Origin: Luteibacter aegosomatis
GTDB lineage: Bacteria; Pseudomonadota; Gammaproteobacteria; Xanthomonadales; Rhodanobacteraceae
DNA: 64,000 bases
Reading direction: 5' to 3'
Assembly (NCBI RefSeq): GCF_023078455.1
Contig: NZ_CP095740.1
Coordinates: forward strand, 2,096,001 to 2,160,000
Shown here in pieces: positions 51,981 through 60,778 of this stretch. The position numbers and the translations under genes are program-made. Below the pieces are notes generated by a model. The model was not told the DNA's origin. It was given only the letters and a program-made list of their open reading frames with translations, and made no database searches. How positions within the stretch are numbered: the stretch's first letter is position 1; the number at the start of each line of letters is the position of its first letter.

Positions 51981-54900
51981 TCATGCCTGGAATGACGTTG
52001 CCACGTGTGGATCTCGTTCGCTGAGATCCTGGACGGGCAACAGTTCCATGACGTCGCGGAATAGGTTGCGATGCCGCCAGTCGTCCTGGTCGCCGATGAC
52101 GTAGAAACGGCGCTTGGCGCGCGTCGCCGCCACGTTGAGCAGGTTGGGTTCGGCCACGGCCCAGTCCCGTGCGCCGGGCGCGTCGGCATGGCCTCCCATC
52201 ACCATGATGACCACGGCCGATTCCTTGCCCTGCATCGTATGGATGGTGCCGAACGTCATGCCCTTGGGTAATAGGGGGGACAATCGCTGCCTGACCTCCT
52301 TGAACGGAGTGACGACGGCGATGTCCGAGGTCTTCACACCCTCCCTGGCCAGCCGGGCAAGCAGGAGCGATAGCACCTCGCCCTCGGCCGGAACCCAGTT
52401 GCCCTGGGACGGCCCGCGTGCCCGGAACCAGCCCGTGGGCAAGCTGGCGGGTGTTTCCCTCGCCGGCTTCGGTGCGATCGTGCCGTAGACCATCGCACCG
52501 TCGTAAGCGATCCGGTTGGCGAGGGTATACATGGGACGGTCGCATCGCCGATGGACCACCAGCGGAAGACCGACCCATGCCTTGGCGCCCGAAGGGCCGA
52601 TGCGGCGTCCCCAGGTGGTGGCCTCGTCGGCGAGGGTCTGCGCGGACTGGCGCGAGGGGAGCCAATGGGGATCGACCCGGTAGATCGTTCGCATCCCTTC
52701 GAGCACGGCATCGGACACGGTGACGATGGGCTTGAGCTGCATCGGATCGCCCACCAGCACGGCACGGCGCGAACGCCACAAGGCACCCACGGCCGCCTGC
52801 GGCGTGGCCTGGCCTGCCTCGTCGACGAGCAGCCAACCGATATCGCCTTTGCGCAAGGAGCCGAACGAGCGCGCGAACGAGGCGAACGTGCTGCTGAGAA
52901 CGGGCACCACCATGAACAGGGTCGCCCATGCCGAGCGTATGGCGTCGTGCGATAGCCCCTGATAGCGGGCGCCCATGACGATGGCGTTCGCGAGGGATAG
53001 GTTGGAGCGGACGCGCTTGGGCTCCAGTTCCATGAACGTGCGGTGCAGCTTCAGCGCCTGAATGAAGACGCCGGCCCGAGCCCGCCGATGGCCTTCGATC
53101 ATCCATGGCTCGGCCAGCTCGATGGCATGGGTCAGGTCGAGCGAGCCGGTATGCGCCCACTGTTCGAGGTGCGTCGCACCGTGCGTCGCCGCCAGGGCGG
53201 CGATGCTCTGGCGTAGCGTGGCATGCTGGCTTTCCAGTCGCGCCAGTTCGTCCTGGATACTGGCGATGTCCGCTGCCGTGGTTGCGTCTTTGTACTCCCG
53301 AGCCAACCGAACGCGAGCATCCGCCCACAAGCGTCCGGCCCGCCAAAGACTAAAGAGGTTCGACCAGAATCCGGGACGAAGCCGGTCGTGACGATTCAGC
53401 GCATCCAGGCTCGCATCGAGTCGTTCGCCTATCTCGACGCCCTTGTTCTCCTCCAGCGCCTTTTTAAGCTTGATGTCGAGGAGTGTCGCCCGGAGAGCCG
53501 CGAGTTTCTTCCGCGTAGCGAGGACGCTCCCGCCGCGTTTGATGGCGTTCGGCAGAAGCAACCGGATGCGATCGGCATCCTCGCGGCATGTGTCGACGCG
53601 TGCCTTGGCCGCTAGATACTCCGAAACGGCGATTTTCCACATCGCCTGGCGATCACTCGGCGAGCGTCCTTTGTTGGCGTCGACATACTCGCTGAGGTAG
53701 GCATTGATACCCTTGGAGGGGCTTTCCGGATTGGCATCGGCGCCTTCCGTATCCGTCGTTTCGCCAGCGGCGAACAGGTCGGCGAGCGGATGGGACGTCT
53801 CTTCCTCTTCCTCCATCGACTCGTCGGCCATCGCCTCGGCGGCGGCTTCCTCCGCGGTCGGAGCGCGTGGCCGTTTGCCGTCGAAGTAGCGTTCCACGAA
53901 GGCCTTTCGGCGCGACTGACTGCCGAGGGCGCCGGAGACGAGACCCCAGGCGTCACTGCCGGCCAGCAAGGAGGCGACATCGGCGAAGTGTTCCGCTTCC
54001 GGAAGCCAGCTCTCGTCCACTCTGTCGCGTTGGGGAAGCTCCAGCGTGATGTTTTCGACGGCGCCGTTGTTGGACGAAGCCACCACGATCTCGAAGCCGT
54101 GTAGCGCGTCCCTGAGCGGGTAGCCGATGCATTCGCCCTCGACGCCGTTCGCTTTCTCGAGGCTTCCCGTGAACGCGTCGGACGCCCGGTTCAACCCGGC
54201 CAGGACATCCGCCCGCTGCACCACGATGGCGGCGATCAGGTCACGGAGCAGGGTGGTCTTGCCCGTACCGGGTGGCCCGTTGATGCCGATCAGGCCCTGT
54301 CCCGTTCCGAGCGTGGAAAGAATCCGGTTCACCGCCAGCTGCTGCGAGTGGACGAGGCCGAGATGCCTTTCCGAAGGCCAGCAGCCCGGTGCATAAGTAT
54401 GGGGAAACAGGCTTTCGATGCATGCCGGACCCGATGCGCGCTCGTCGATCGTGAAGCGCGCACTTTCGTCGTGTCGAGAAAGGTACCGGCGCAGCGGTTC
54501 GCTGATCACTCCTTGGCCCACGCTCGTGGCTACGGCGGACAGGTCATCTAGCAGGAAGCTGTTGAGCGGGTCGTCTTCGCGCTCGGGCTTTTTCTTGCGA
54601 ATGGGTTGCGATCGGATATGCACGCGTGCGGCGTCCGCGTCGCCGAACACGTCGCGGACCTGAAGCAAGTCGAGTATCCAGTGCGTCAGTGCCCGAAGCG
54701 CGTCCCCCGTCGCCGGGGTTTCGAACGTCGTTTGCGCATGTTCCCTGGCTCGCTTCTGGTCCGCGTCGAAGCCCAGGGTCCAGTCGTTTCCGTTCAACGC
54801 CTTGCCGAGAAACCAGGCTTCGCTGGAAAGTACGAGCGAATCGGGCACCATCGCGCCTTGCTCGTCGAATTTCACGGCGAAGACGGTGGAGGTCCTTTGT

Positions 54901-55190
54901 TGAGGCTCGCTGTACCCGAGGTCGGGAACGAAGATCTTCTTCAACTGTTCGGCGACGATTCGGCTGTCGTACGCATGCACGTAAACGGTGTGGCTCCATG
55001 CCCATCCCTTGGGGATGGCCTTGCCCCGCATGATGCTGCCGGGGTGCCACGGGAGCACCGGTGCTCCCACCGACGTGGGATGGACGAGCGAGTCGTACCG
55101 GTGCTTCTGCCCCTTCACATCTGGCACCGCCTGAGGTTGAAGCAACTCAACCGAGTGCCAGTATCGGACGATGCGTTCCTGGTCCATCAA
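51981..55190 (-). CDS. SF1 (Upf1/DNA2-like) helicase-ATPase
   Basis: 1069 residues. Walker A GINGPPGTGKTTLLRDLI (about residue 305), Walker B WLLVDEAGQATPQAAVG with GDPMQLKPIV (about 790), and C-terminal motifs TPFKEVRQR, TIHTMQGKES (about 986) and NVAATRAKRRFYVIGD (about 1025). A 430-residue insert between the Walker motifs contains coiled-coil. The N-terminal 290 residues are of unknown fold (YWHSVELLQPQAVPD). This is the DNA2/NAM7 helicase class seen in several defence systems (for example with PLD or other nuclease domains), but here no nuclease is fused. First gene of the operon with TerB and the membrane protein. Confidence 0.85.
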   Translation of the reverse strand: MMDQERIVRYWHSVELLQPQAVPDVKGQKHRYDSLVHPTSVGAPVLPWHPGSIMRGKAIPKGWAWSHTVYVHAYDSRIVAEQLKKIFVPDLGYSEPQQRTSTVFAVKFDEQGAMVPDSLVLSSEAWFLGKALNGNDWTLGFDADQKRAREHAQTTFETPATGDALRALTHWILDLLQVRDVFGDADAARVHIRSQPIRKKKPEREDDPLNSFLLDDLSAVATSVGQGVISEPLRRYLSRHDESARFTIDERASGPACIESLFPHTYAPGCWPSERHLGLVHSQQLAVNRILSTLGTGQGLIGINGPPGTGKTTLLRDLIAAIVVQRADVLAGLNRASDAFTGSLEKANGVEGECIGYPLRDALHGFEIVVASSNNGAVENITLELPQRDRVDESWLPEAEHFADVASLLAGSDAWGLVSGALGSQSRRKAFVERYFDGKRPRAPTAEEAAAEAMADESMEEEEETSHPLADLFAAGETTDTEGADANPESPSKGINAYLSEYVDANKGRSPSDRQAMWKIAVSEYLAAKARVDTCREDADRIRLLLPNAIKRGGSVLATRKKLAALRATLLDIKLKKALEENKGVEIGERLDASLDALNRHDRLRPGFWSNLFSLWRAGRLWADARVRLAREYKDATTAADIASIQDELARLESQHATLRQSIAALAATHGATHLEQWAHTGSLDLTHAIELAEPWMIEGHRRARAGVFIQALKLHRTFMELEPKRVRSNLSLANAIVMGARYQGLSHDAIRSAWATLFMVVPVLSSTFASFARSFGSLRKGDIGWLLVDEAGQATPQAAVGALWRSRRAVLVGDPMQLKPIVTVSDAVLEGMRTIYRVDPHWLPSRQSAQTLADEATTWGRRIGPSGAKAWVGLPLVVHRRCDRPMYTLANRIAYDGAMVYGTIAPKPARETPASLPTGWFRARGPSQGNWVPAEGEVLSLLLARLAREGVKTSDIAVVTPFKEVRQRLSPLLPKGMTFGTIHTMQGKESAVVIMVMGGHADAPGARDWAVAEPNLLNVAATRAKRRFYVIGDQDDWRHRNLFRDVMELLPVQDLSERDPHVATSFQA

Positions 55191-55477
55191 CCCTGTTCTC
55201 CTGCCATGTCCATGCGTACAGGCTAAGTCTATCCTCAGCGGGAGGCGCGGTGAACTCGTCTGGCGAGGGCCAAAAATTTGACGATCGACGGATTATCTTC
55301 GCGCCATGCCGGTGCCGTGCTCGAACGACCTTCGGGGATGGTTTACCGCATGCGCCTGGCTCGTGCGTGACGCTACGACGTCAGGGAAGATTGTTTCGCG
55401 AAGCCGGAGCGATATTCCCTGGAAACGGAAGGGGAACGAACGTCGACGGTTTGCCAAGCGGACTTTGTTTTCCGCCT
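55191..55477. other. Intergenic stretch
   Basis: About 290 bases between the helicase operon start and the AraC gene end, both on the minus strand. It must contain the promoter of the helicase operon. No gene or clear box is recognised. Confidence 0.4.
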
Positions 55478-56236
55478 TCACCGGAAGGACATCACGCCAC
55501 GCCGTTTCCGTACTTCCGCCATGAACTTCCGCGGCGTCGTGCCCGCTATGGCGTGAAAGTCCGCGATGAGATGGGCCTGGTCGTAATATCCGGCATCGAT
55601 CGCGAGGCCTGACCAGTTCGTTCGGCTTTCGTCGAGCGCCTGGCGCACGGCGCGATCGAATCGCTTCAAGCGGGCGAACGTCTTGGGACTGAGGCCAGTC
55701 GACTGCTGGAACATGCGGCGCATGTGGCGCTCGCTCACGCCGAGTTGGCGGGATACCTCGCCAACGCTCGCAAAGGCCAGGCGTTCCGCCGCGTGTTGGA
55801 CGAAGCGGCACGTCGCACCCGGCGGCGATGAGGCATAGCGGTCGGCAAGCGCATGTTCCAGCGCCGAGGTTGCTTCGGCGTCGTCTGGCATCCGCGCGAG
55901 CTTTTCCATCAATGCGTGTGCAGCATCGCGCCCCCACAACGCGTCGACGGGAATCGTATGCCCCGCCAATGCCGTGGCCGCCACGCCGAAGACGGCTTGG
56001 TGTGCGCCCAGCGGAACCCGCGCGAACACGATGCGTTGCCCCGCGCATACCCGCTTGCGACGAACACGCTCGCGCATGCCGAGGACGTGCAGATCCACCC
56101 CGCCGGGAATGGACGGACCGCGGCGAGCCACCAGATAGGCGTCGGTGTTCGGACCGGCCACGAGGTCAAGGAAGCCGGCCGGTGGGAGGGAGGACATGTC
56201 GGGATGCTCATGACATGGGGTGATGTCTGTACGCAT
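55478..56236 (-). CDS. AraC family regulator
   Basis: 252 residues from the ATG at 56236 (MRTDITPCHE); a longer frame reads back into the next gene and is not used. A DUF6597-like N-terminal part (FLDLVAGPNTDAYLVARRGP, VFARVPLGAHQAVFGVAATA) and C-terminal AraC HTH pair (EVSRQLGVSERHMRRMFQQS, TGLSPKTFARLKRFDRAVRQ; AGYYDQAHLIADFHAIAGTT). Divergent from the epimerase gene (112 bases), which it probably controls. Confidence 0.85.
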   Translation of the reverse strand: MRTDITPCHEHPDMSSLPPAGFLDLVAGPNTDAYLVARRGPSIPGGVDLHVLGMRERVRRKRVCAGQRIVFARVPLGAHQAVFGVAATALAGHTIPVDALWGRDAAHALMEKLARMPDDAEATSALEHALADRYASSPPGATCRFVQHAAERLAFASVGEVSRQLGVSERHMRRMFQQSTGLSPKTFARLKRFDRAVRQALDESRTNWSGLAIDAGYYDQAHLIADFHAIAGTTPRKFMAEVRKRRGVMSFR

Positions 56237-56348
56237 GGACGCACTTTTAGCACAAGCGCGGCATGTCGGAACCGCTGTCCGGTTTATCCAATCCTCCCTC
56301 CGTGCCGTCGATACCCTAGGTATCTGGTCATTCGAAAGGACATACGGC

Positions 56349-57179
56349 ATGAAGATTCTCGTCACCGGTGCGACCGGCAAGGTCGGTTCGCGCCTCGTGG
56401 GTCGCCTGCTCGAAAGCGGCGAGCAGGTGAGGGTGCTGGTACGCGATGAGGAACGTGCCCGGGCTATGTTGGGCGACCACGTGGAGCGGGTGCAGGGCGA
56501 CCTGCTGGCCCCTGACTCCCTGGTCCAGGCCGTCGAAGGCATGGACGCGGTCGTCCACTGCGCGGCGTACTTCCGGGGAGCGACCAGCGAACAGGCGCAC
56601 GCCACCAACGACATGGGAACCCGACACCTGGCGGAAGCCAGCAAGAAGGCCTCGGTGGGCCGTTTCGTCTTCGCCAGCACGGGCCTCGTGTACGGTCCCA
56701 AAGGCGGCGCGCTCGCCAACGAAGACGATTCTTGCGATCCACCGGATGCCTATCCCCTGAGCAAGCTTGCCGCCGAGAGGATGCTGCTTTCCATGGACGG
56801 GCTGGACGTGCGCATTCTCCGCTTTCCGTTCGTCTATGGCGCGGGCGATCCGCACATCCAGGAGGTCGTTCCGCTCATGCGCGGGTTTCCCCCAGGCATG
56901 AAGATGTCCCTCGGCCATCATGACGACATCGCCCAGGCGGTCATCCGCCTGCTTCATGCGAAAGCGCCGAAGCATCGCATTTACAACGTGGTCGACGACG
57001 AAGCCCCGGACATCGCCGAGTTGTTCGCGGCGGTCGGGGAGCTTCCTCCCGATGGATCGCGGGCCGAACGGGCGGCGGCGTTCTCTACGCGGATGGATGG
57101 CCGGCGGATTCGGGAGGACCTGGGTTTCACGCCGATCTTCCCGCGCTTCCAGGATGCCGTGGAAGCCGACGCCCTTTGA
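56349..57179 (+). CDS. NAD-dependent epimerase/dehydratase
   Basis: 276 residues from the ATG at 56349. Rossmann GATGKVGSR, DAVVHCAAYFRG, ASTGLVYG and YPLSKLAAE (YxxxK). Extended-SDR type acting on nucleotide sugars or related small molecules; substrate unknown. Cytosolic. Likely target of the divergent AraC gene. Confidence 0.88.
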   Translation: MKILVTGATGKVGSRLVGRLLESGEQVRVLVRDEERARAMLGDHVERVQGDLLAPDSLVQAVEGMDAVVHCAAYFRGATSEQAHATNDMGTRHLAEASKKASVGRFVFASTGLVYGPKGGALANEDDSCDPPDAYPLSKLAAERMLLSMDGLDVRILRFPFVYGAGDPHIQEVVPLMRGFPPGMKMSLGHHDDIAQAVIRLLHAKAPKHRIYNVVDDEAPDIAELFAAVGELPPDGSRAERAAAFSTRMDGRRIREDLGFTPIFPRFQDAVEADAL

Positions 57180-57392
57180 TCTTGCCCGTGCGGGCACGCA
57201 CATCTTCTTCGATCGATGAGGGCCCTTCGGAGCGTGATACCAAAAAGACAAGAATCGGACGCGAAATGGTATATACCGGGAAGCAGCGGCAGCCACGCTC
57301 GCTCGCGGGCGTGCGTGGCCCCCATCGTTTCGCATGGGGCGGCCCTGAAGTCACCGCGTCGCTTCCCTCGACCGATCGCAAAGGAACGGAGC

Positions 57393-59114
57393 ATGGCCAA
57401 CGTCGCAGAACGCATCGTCGAAGTACTCGAGGCCGCCGCCGTCGAGCGGATCTACGGGCTGGTAGGCGATTCGCTCAACGGCATCACCGAAGCGCTGCGA
57501 GTTCACGGGCACATCGCATGGGTGCCGGTGCGCCATGAGGAGGTCGCCGCCTTCGCCGCGGGAGCCGAGGCGGCGTTGACGGGCAAGCTCGCCGTCTGCG
57601 CCGGAAGCTGCGGGCCCGGAAACCTGCATCTCATCAACGGGTTGTTCGACTGCCATCGCAATCGCGTGCCGGTCCTCGCCATTGCGGCGCATATCCCGGG
57701 CACGGAGATCGGTTCGAGTTATTTCCAGGAGACCCATCCCCAGCAGCTCTTCCAGGAATGCAGCCACTACGTCGAACTGGTCTCGGATCCGGCGCACGTG
57801 CCGCGCATCATCGAGACCGCCATCCGCGAGGCCATCGTCAAGCAGGGCGTCGCCGTCGTCGTCATCTCCGGCGACATGGCGCTGCGCGAGGCCGGCGAGT
57901 GGCTCGCGGCGAAGCGGCCGGTGCCGCGCGCGCCGCGCATCGTCCCGTCGTCGGACGATATCGATGACCTCGCGACGATCCTCAACGACAGCCGCCGCCT
58001 GACGATCCTGTGCGGTGCCGGCTGCAAGGGCGCGCACGATGCCGTCGTGGAACTGGCCGAGCGCCTGCAGGCGCCCATCGTCCACGCGCTCCGGGGCAAG
58101 GAGCACGTCGAGTGGGACAACCCCTATGACGTCGGCATGACCGGACTCATCGGGTTCTCGTCGGGTTATGTCGCGATGAACGAATGCGACACCTTGCTCA
58201 TGCTCGGAACGGATTTCCCGTACCGGCAGTTCTATCCGCAGAAGGCGAAAATCGTCCAGGTCGACGTGCGCGGCGAGAACCTCGGGCGACGCTGCCGGTT
58301 GGAACTCGGCGTCGTCGGCGACGTCAGCGAAACGTTGGCCATGCTTCTTCCGAAGCTCGAGGCCAAAAGCGACGGGTCGCATCTTGCCGCCGCGGTCGAC
58401 CACTACAAACAGGCCCGGCGCGATCTCGATGCTCTGGCGCGTCCCGACTCCACCCACCGGCCCATCCATCCGCAGCTGGTCGCGCGGCTCGTCAGCGAGC
58501 TTGCCGACCGGGATGCCATCTTCACCTGTGACGTCGGCGAGCCGACCGTATGGGCGGCCAGGTACCTCGCGATGAACGGGGAGCGCCGGCTCCTGGGTTC
58601 GTTCCTGCACGGGTCCATGGCCAACGCGATGCCGCAGGCGATCGGAGCGCAGGTCAGCCATCCCGGCCGCCAGGTCATCTCGCTGTCGGGCGACGGCGGC
58701 TTCTCCATGCTGATGGGCGACCTGCTCACCATCCGCCAGTCGAAGCTCCCGGTGAAGGTCGTCATCTTCAACAACGGCCTGCTCGGCTTCGTGGACATCG
58801 AGATGAAGGCCGCGGGCTTCCTTCCCGTCCATACGGATCTGCACAACCCGGACTTCGCGGCGATGGCGAACGCGGCCGGTATCACCGGCATCCGCGTCGA
58901 AGACCCGGCGCAGCTACGCCAGGCATTGGAAACGGCTTTCGCGCATGACGGGCCCGTGGTGGTCGACGTCGTCACCGATCGCCTCGAACTCGTCATGCCG
59001 CCGAAGATCACCCGCGAGCAGGCGAAAGGCTTCAGCCTGTGGATGTTGAAGGCCGTACTCAACGGAAAGGCGACGGAAATCGTGGACCTCGCCCGAAGCA
59101 CCCTCGTTCGCTGA
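57393..59114 (+). CDS. poxB: Pyruvate:quinone oxidoreductase (PoxB-like ThDP enzyme)
   Basis: 573 residues, close to the 572 of E. coli PoxB. Features: catalytic Glu50 (RHEEVAAFAAGAEA), FAD-binding middle, ThDP/Mg motif GDGGFSMLMGDLLTIRQSKL through IFNNG (from about 432), and the C-terminal lipid-binding-like helix (EQAKGFSLWMLKAVL). PoxB converts pyruvate to acetate and CO2 and reduces ubiquinone at the membrane. Start ATG at 57393 (AAAGGAACGGA upstream). The preceding 210 bases are its leader. Confidence 0.88.
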   Translation: MANVAERIVEVLEAAAVERIYGLVGDSLNGITEALRVHGHIAWVPVRHEEVAAFAAGAEAALTGKLAVCAGSCGPGNLHLINGLFDCHRNRVPVLAIAAHIPGTEIGSSYFQETHPQQLFQECSHYVELVSDPAHVPRIIETAIREAIVKQGVAVVVISGDMALREAGEWLAAKRPVPRAPRIVPSSDDIDDLATILNDSRRLTILCGAGCKGAHDAVVELAERLQAPIVHALRGKEHVEWDNPYDVGMTGLIGFSSGYVAMNECDTLLMLGTDFPYRQFYPQKAKIVQVDVRGENLGRRCRLELGVVGDVSETLAMLLPKLEAKSDGSHLAAAVDHYKQARRDLDALARPDSTHRPIHPQLVARLVSELADRDAIFTCDVGEPTVWAARYLAMNGERRLLGSFLHGSMANAMPQAIGAQVSHPGRQVISLSGDGGFSMLMGDLLTIRQSKLPVKVVIFNNGLLGFVDIEMKAAGFLPVHTDLHNPDFAAMANAAGITGIRVEDPAQLRQALETAFAHDGPVVVDVVTDRLELVMPPKITREQAKGFSLWMLKAVLNGKATEIVDLARSTLVR

Positions 59115-59146
59115 GGGGGATATCCCATATCGTCGACGGCTCGTTC

Positions 59147-59734
59147 CTAACGATGTCCGACGCGTAATCCACCGAGCAGTAGGTCGACCATCCGAATCGC
59201 CGACGCACGCCATTCGTCGTCGGGATTCAGGTTGGCGATCCCGCCGATGGCCCGCAGCAGATCGACGGGAGAAATATCCCATCGGATATCTCCTGTCGCC
59301 GAGGCGGCGTTCGCCAATCGATCGAGCGCGGCAGTCACGCGTACCGAAGCGTCCGATGCCAGCGAATCCGTCCCACCGATCAGCGTGCCCAGCACCTCGG
59401 CCATGCCTTTCTTGACGGCCAGGAAGTCGACGAACAACAGCAACCATTCGCGCAGCGCCGCAACCGGTGGATGCGCCGACTGGAGTCGCGTCGCGGCATC
59501 CACGAGCGCATCGGTTTCCTGCCGATAGATCGCCTCGATCAACACGTCCCGCGAGGGAAAGTGCCGGTAGAGCGTGCCGATGCCCAGACTCGCGTCGCGC
59601 GCGATCTGTTCCAGGCTGGCGCTCGCGCCGCGTTCGGCGAAAGCACGCTTTGCGAATTCGATCAGGAGCGCGCGATTGCGTTCGCCGTCGGCGCGGGCTT
59701 TACGACGGGGAGGGGAAGGGGAATCTTTGGCCAT
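59147..59734 (-). CDS. TetR family regulator
   Basis: 195 residues from the ATG at 59734. N-terminal HTH (ASLEQIARDASLGIGTLYRH, FPSRDVLIEAIYRQETDALV) and ligand domain. Divergent from the SDR at 59836, with a 36-bp palindrome in between that fits a TetR-type operator. It probably represses the SDR and itself. Confidence 0.9.
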   Translation of the reverse strand: MAKDSPSPPRRKARADGERNRALLIEFAKRAFAERGASASLEQIARDASLGIGTLYRHFPSRDVLIEAIYRQETDALVDAATRLQSAHPPVAALREWLLLFVDFLAVKKGMAEVLGTLIGGTDSLASDASVRVTAALDRLANAASATGDIRWDISPVDLLRAIGGIANLNPDDEWRASAIRMVDLLLGGLRVGHR

Positions 59735-59759
59735 GGCGACGAGGGAAGCTTGATAAACG

Positions 59760-59795
59760 GAGGCTGCCGCCGTATAAATATTCGGAGGTAGCCTC
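59760..59795. promoter_or_regulatory. TetR operator-like palindrome
   Basis: GAGGCTGCC and GGTAGCCTC (one mismatch) flank an inner near-palindrome CCGTATAAATATTCGG. The whole 36 bases lie between the divergent TetR and SDR genes, overlapping their likely promoters. Confidence 0.65.
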
Positions 59796-59835
59796 ACCTT
59801 ATCACATTCCGCCCCCACGACCTCGGAGCAAACCC

Positions 59836-60702
59836 ATGAAAACATGGTTGATCACAGGCATCAGCAGCGGTTTCGGCCGAATTATGGCCGAGAAACTCCT
59901 GGCGGCGGGCGACCGCGTTGTCGGCACCGTCCGCAACCCTGATCCCCTTGGAAGCCTCAAGGCCTCCTATGGGAAAGCGCTCCACCTCGCCGAACTGGAC
60001 CTCGCCCGCACCGACACCATCCGTCCGGTCGTCGACCAAGCCTGGGCAACCATGGGGCGGATCGACGTCGTTGTCAGCAACGCCGGCTACGGCCTGATGG
60101 GCGCGGCCGAAGAAGTCACCGACGACCAGGTCCGCCACCAGATCGAAACGAACCTGGTCGGCTCGATCCAGCTCATCCGCGCCGCGTTGCCGCACCTGCG
60201 GGCGCAGGGCGGCGGACGCATCCTTCAGCTTTCCAGCATGGGCGGTCAGGTGACCTTTCCCGGCGGCTCGCTCTATCACGCCACCAAATGGGGCATCGAA
60301 GGCTTCGTCGAGTCGGTCGCGCAGGAGGTGGCGATGTTCGGCATCGGCTGCACCATCGTCCAGCCGGGTGGTGCGCGCACCGACTTCATCCATCGCAGCG
60401 CGACCGTCGGACCGCGCAACCCCGCGTATGACGACGCCCCGTCACGCATGGTCAATCGTGTGATAGAAGACACGACCTTCAAGTCGGCGGGGGATCCCGA
60501 AAAGATGGTCGACGCCATGATTGCCAGCGTTTCGCAGGATCCGGCGCCCTTGCGCCTTGCACTGGGCAGCGACGCGTACACGCTGTTGTCGAAAGCCTAT
60601 GCCTCACGTGTCGAGGCTCTCGAAGCGCAACGCGAGCTCGCTTGCTCGACCGATCTGGCCGGGCAGGAGGCAACGCGTTGGTACGAGAGGCAGGACGCCT
60701 GA
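59836..60702 (+). CDS. SDR family oxidoreductase
   Basis: 288 residues from the ATG at 59836. TGISSGFGR cofactor motif, SNAGYGLMGAAEEV, catalytic Ser and YHATKWGIEGF, and the C-terminal QPGGARTDF of the 17-beta-HSD-like SDR group. Cytosolic. Regulated by the adjacent TetR gene. Substrate unknown. Confidence 0.9.
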   Translation: MKTWLITGISSGFGRIMAEKLLAAGDRVVGTVRNPDPLGSLKASYGKALHLAELDLARTDTIRPVVDQAWATMGRIDVVVSNAGYGLMGAAEEVTDDQVRHQIETNLVGSIQLIRAALPHLRAQGGGRILQLSSMGGQVTFPGGSLYHATKWGIEGFVESVAQEVAMFGIGCTIVQPGGARTDFIHRSATVGPRNPAYDDAPSRMVNRVIEDTTFKSAGDPEKMVDAMIASVSQDPAPLRLALGSDAYTLLSKAYASRVEALEAQRELACSTDLAGQEATRWYERQDA

Positions 60703-60778
60703 TGAAAGCGAATCGGGTCATAACGACTCGCTGCCATCTCCTATCCGCGCGGCTTCGCAGCCGCGCGTGGCAACGTCA

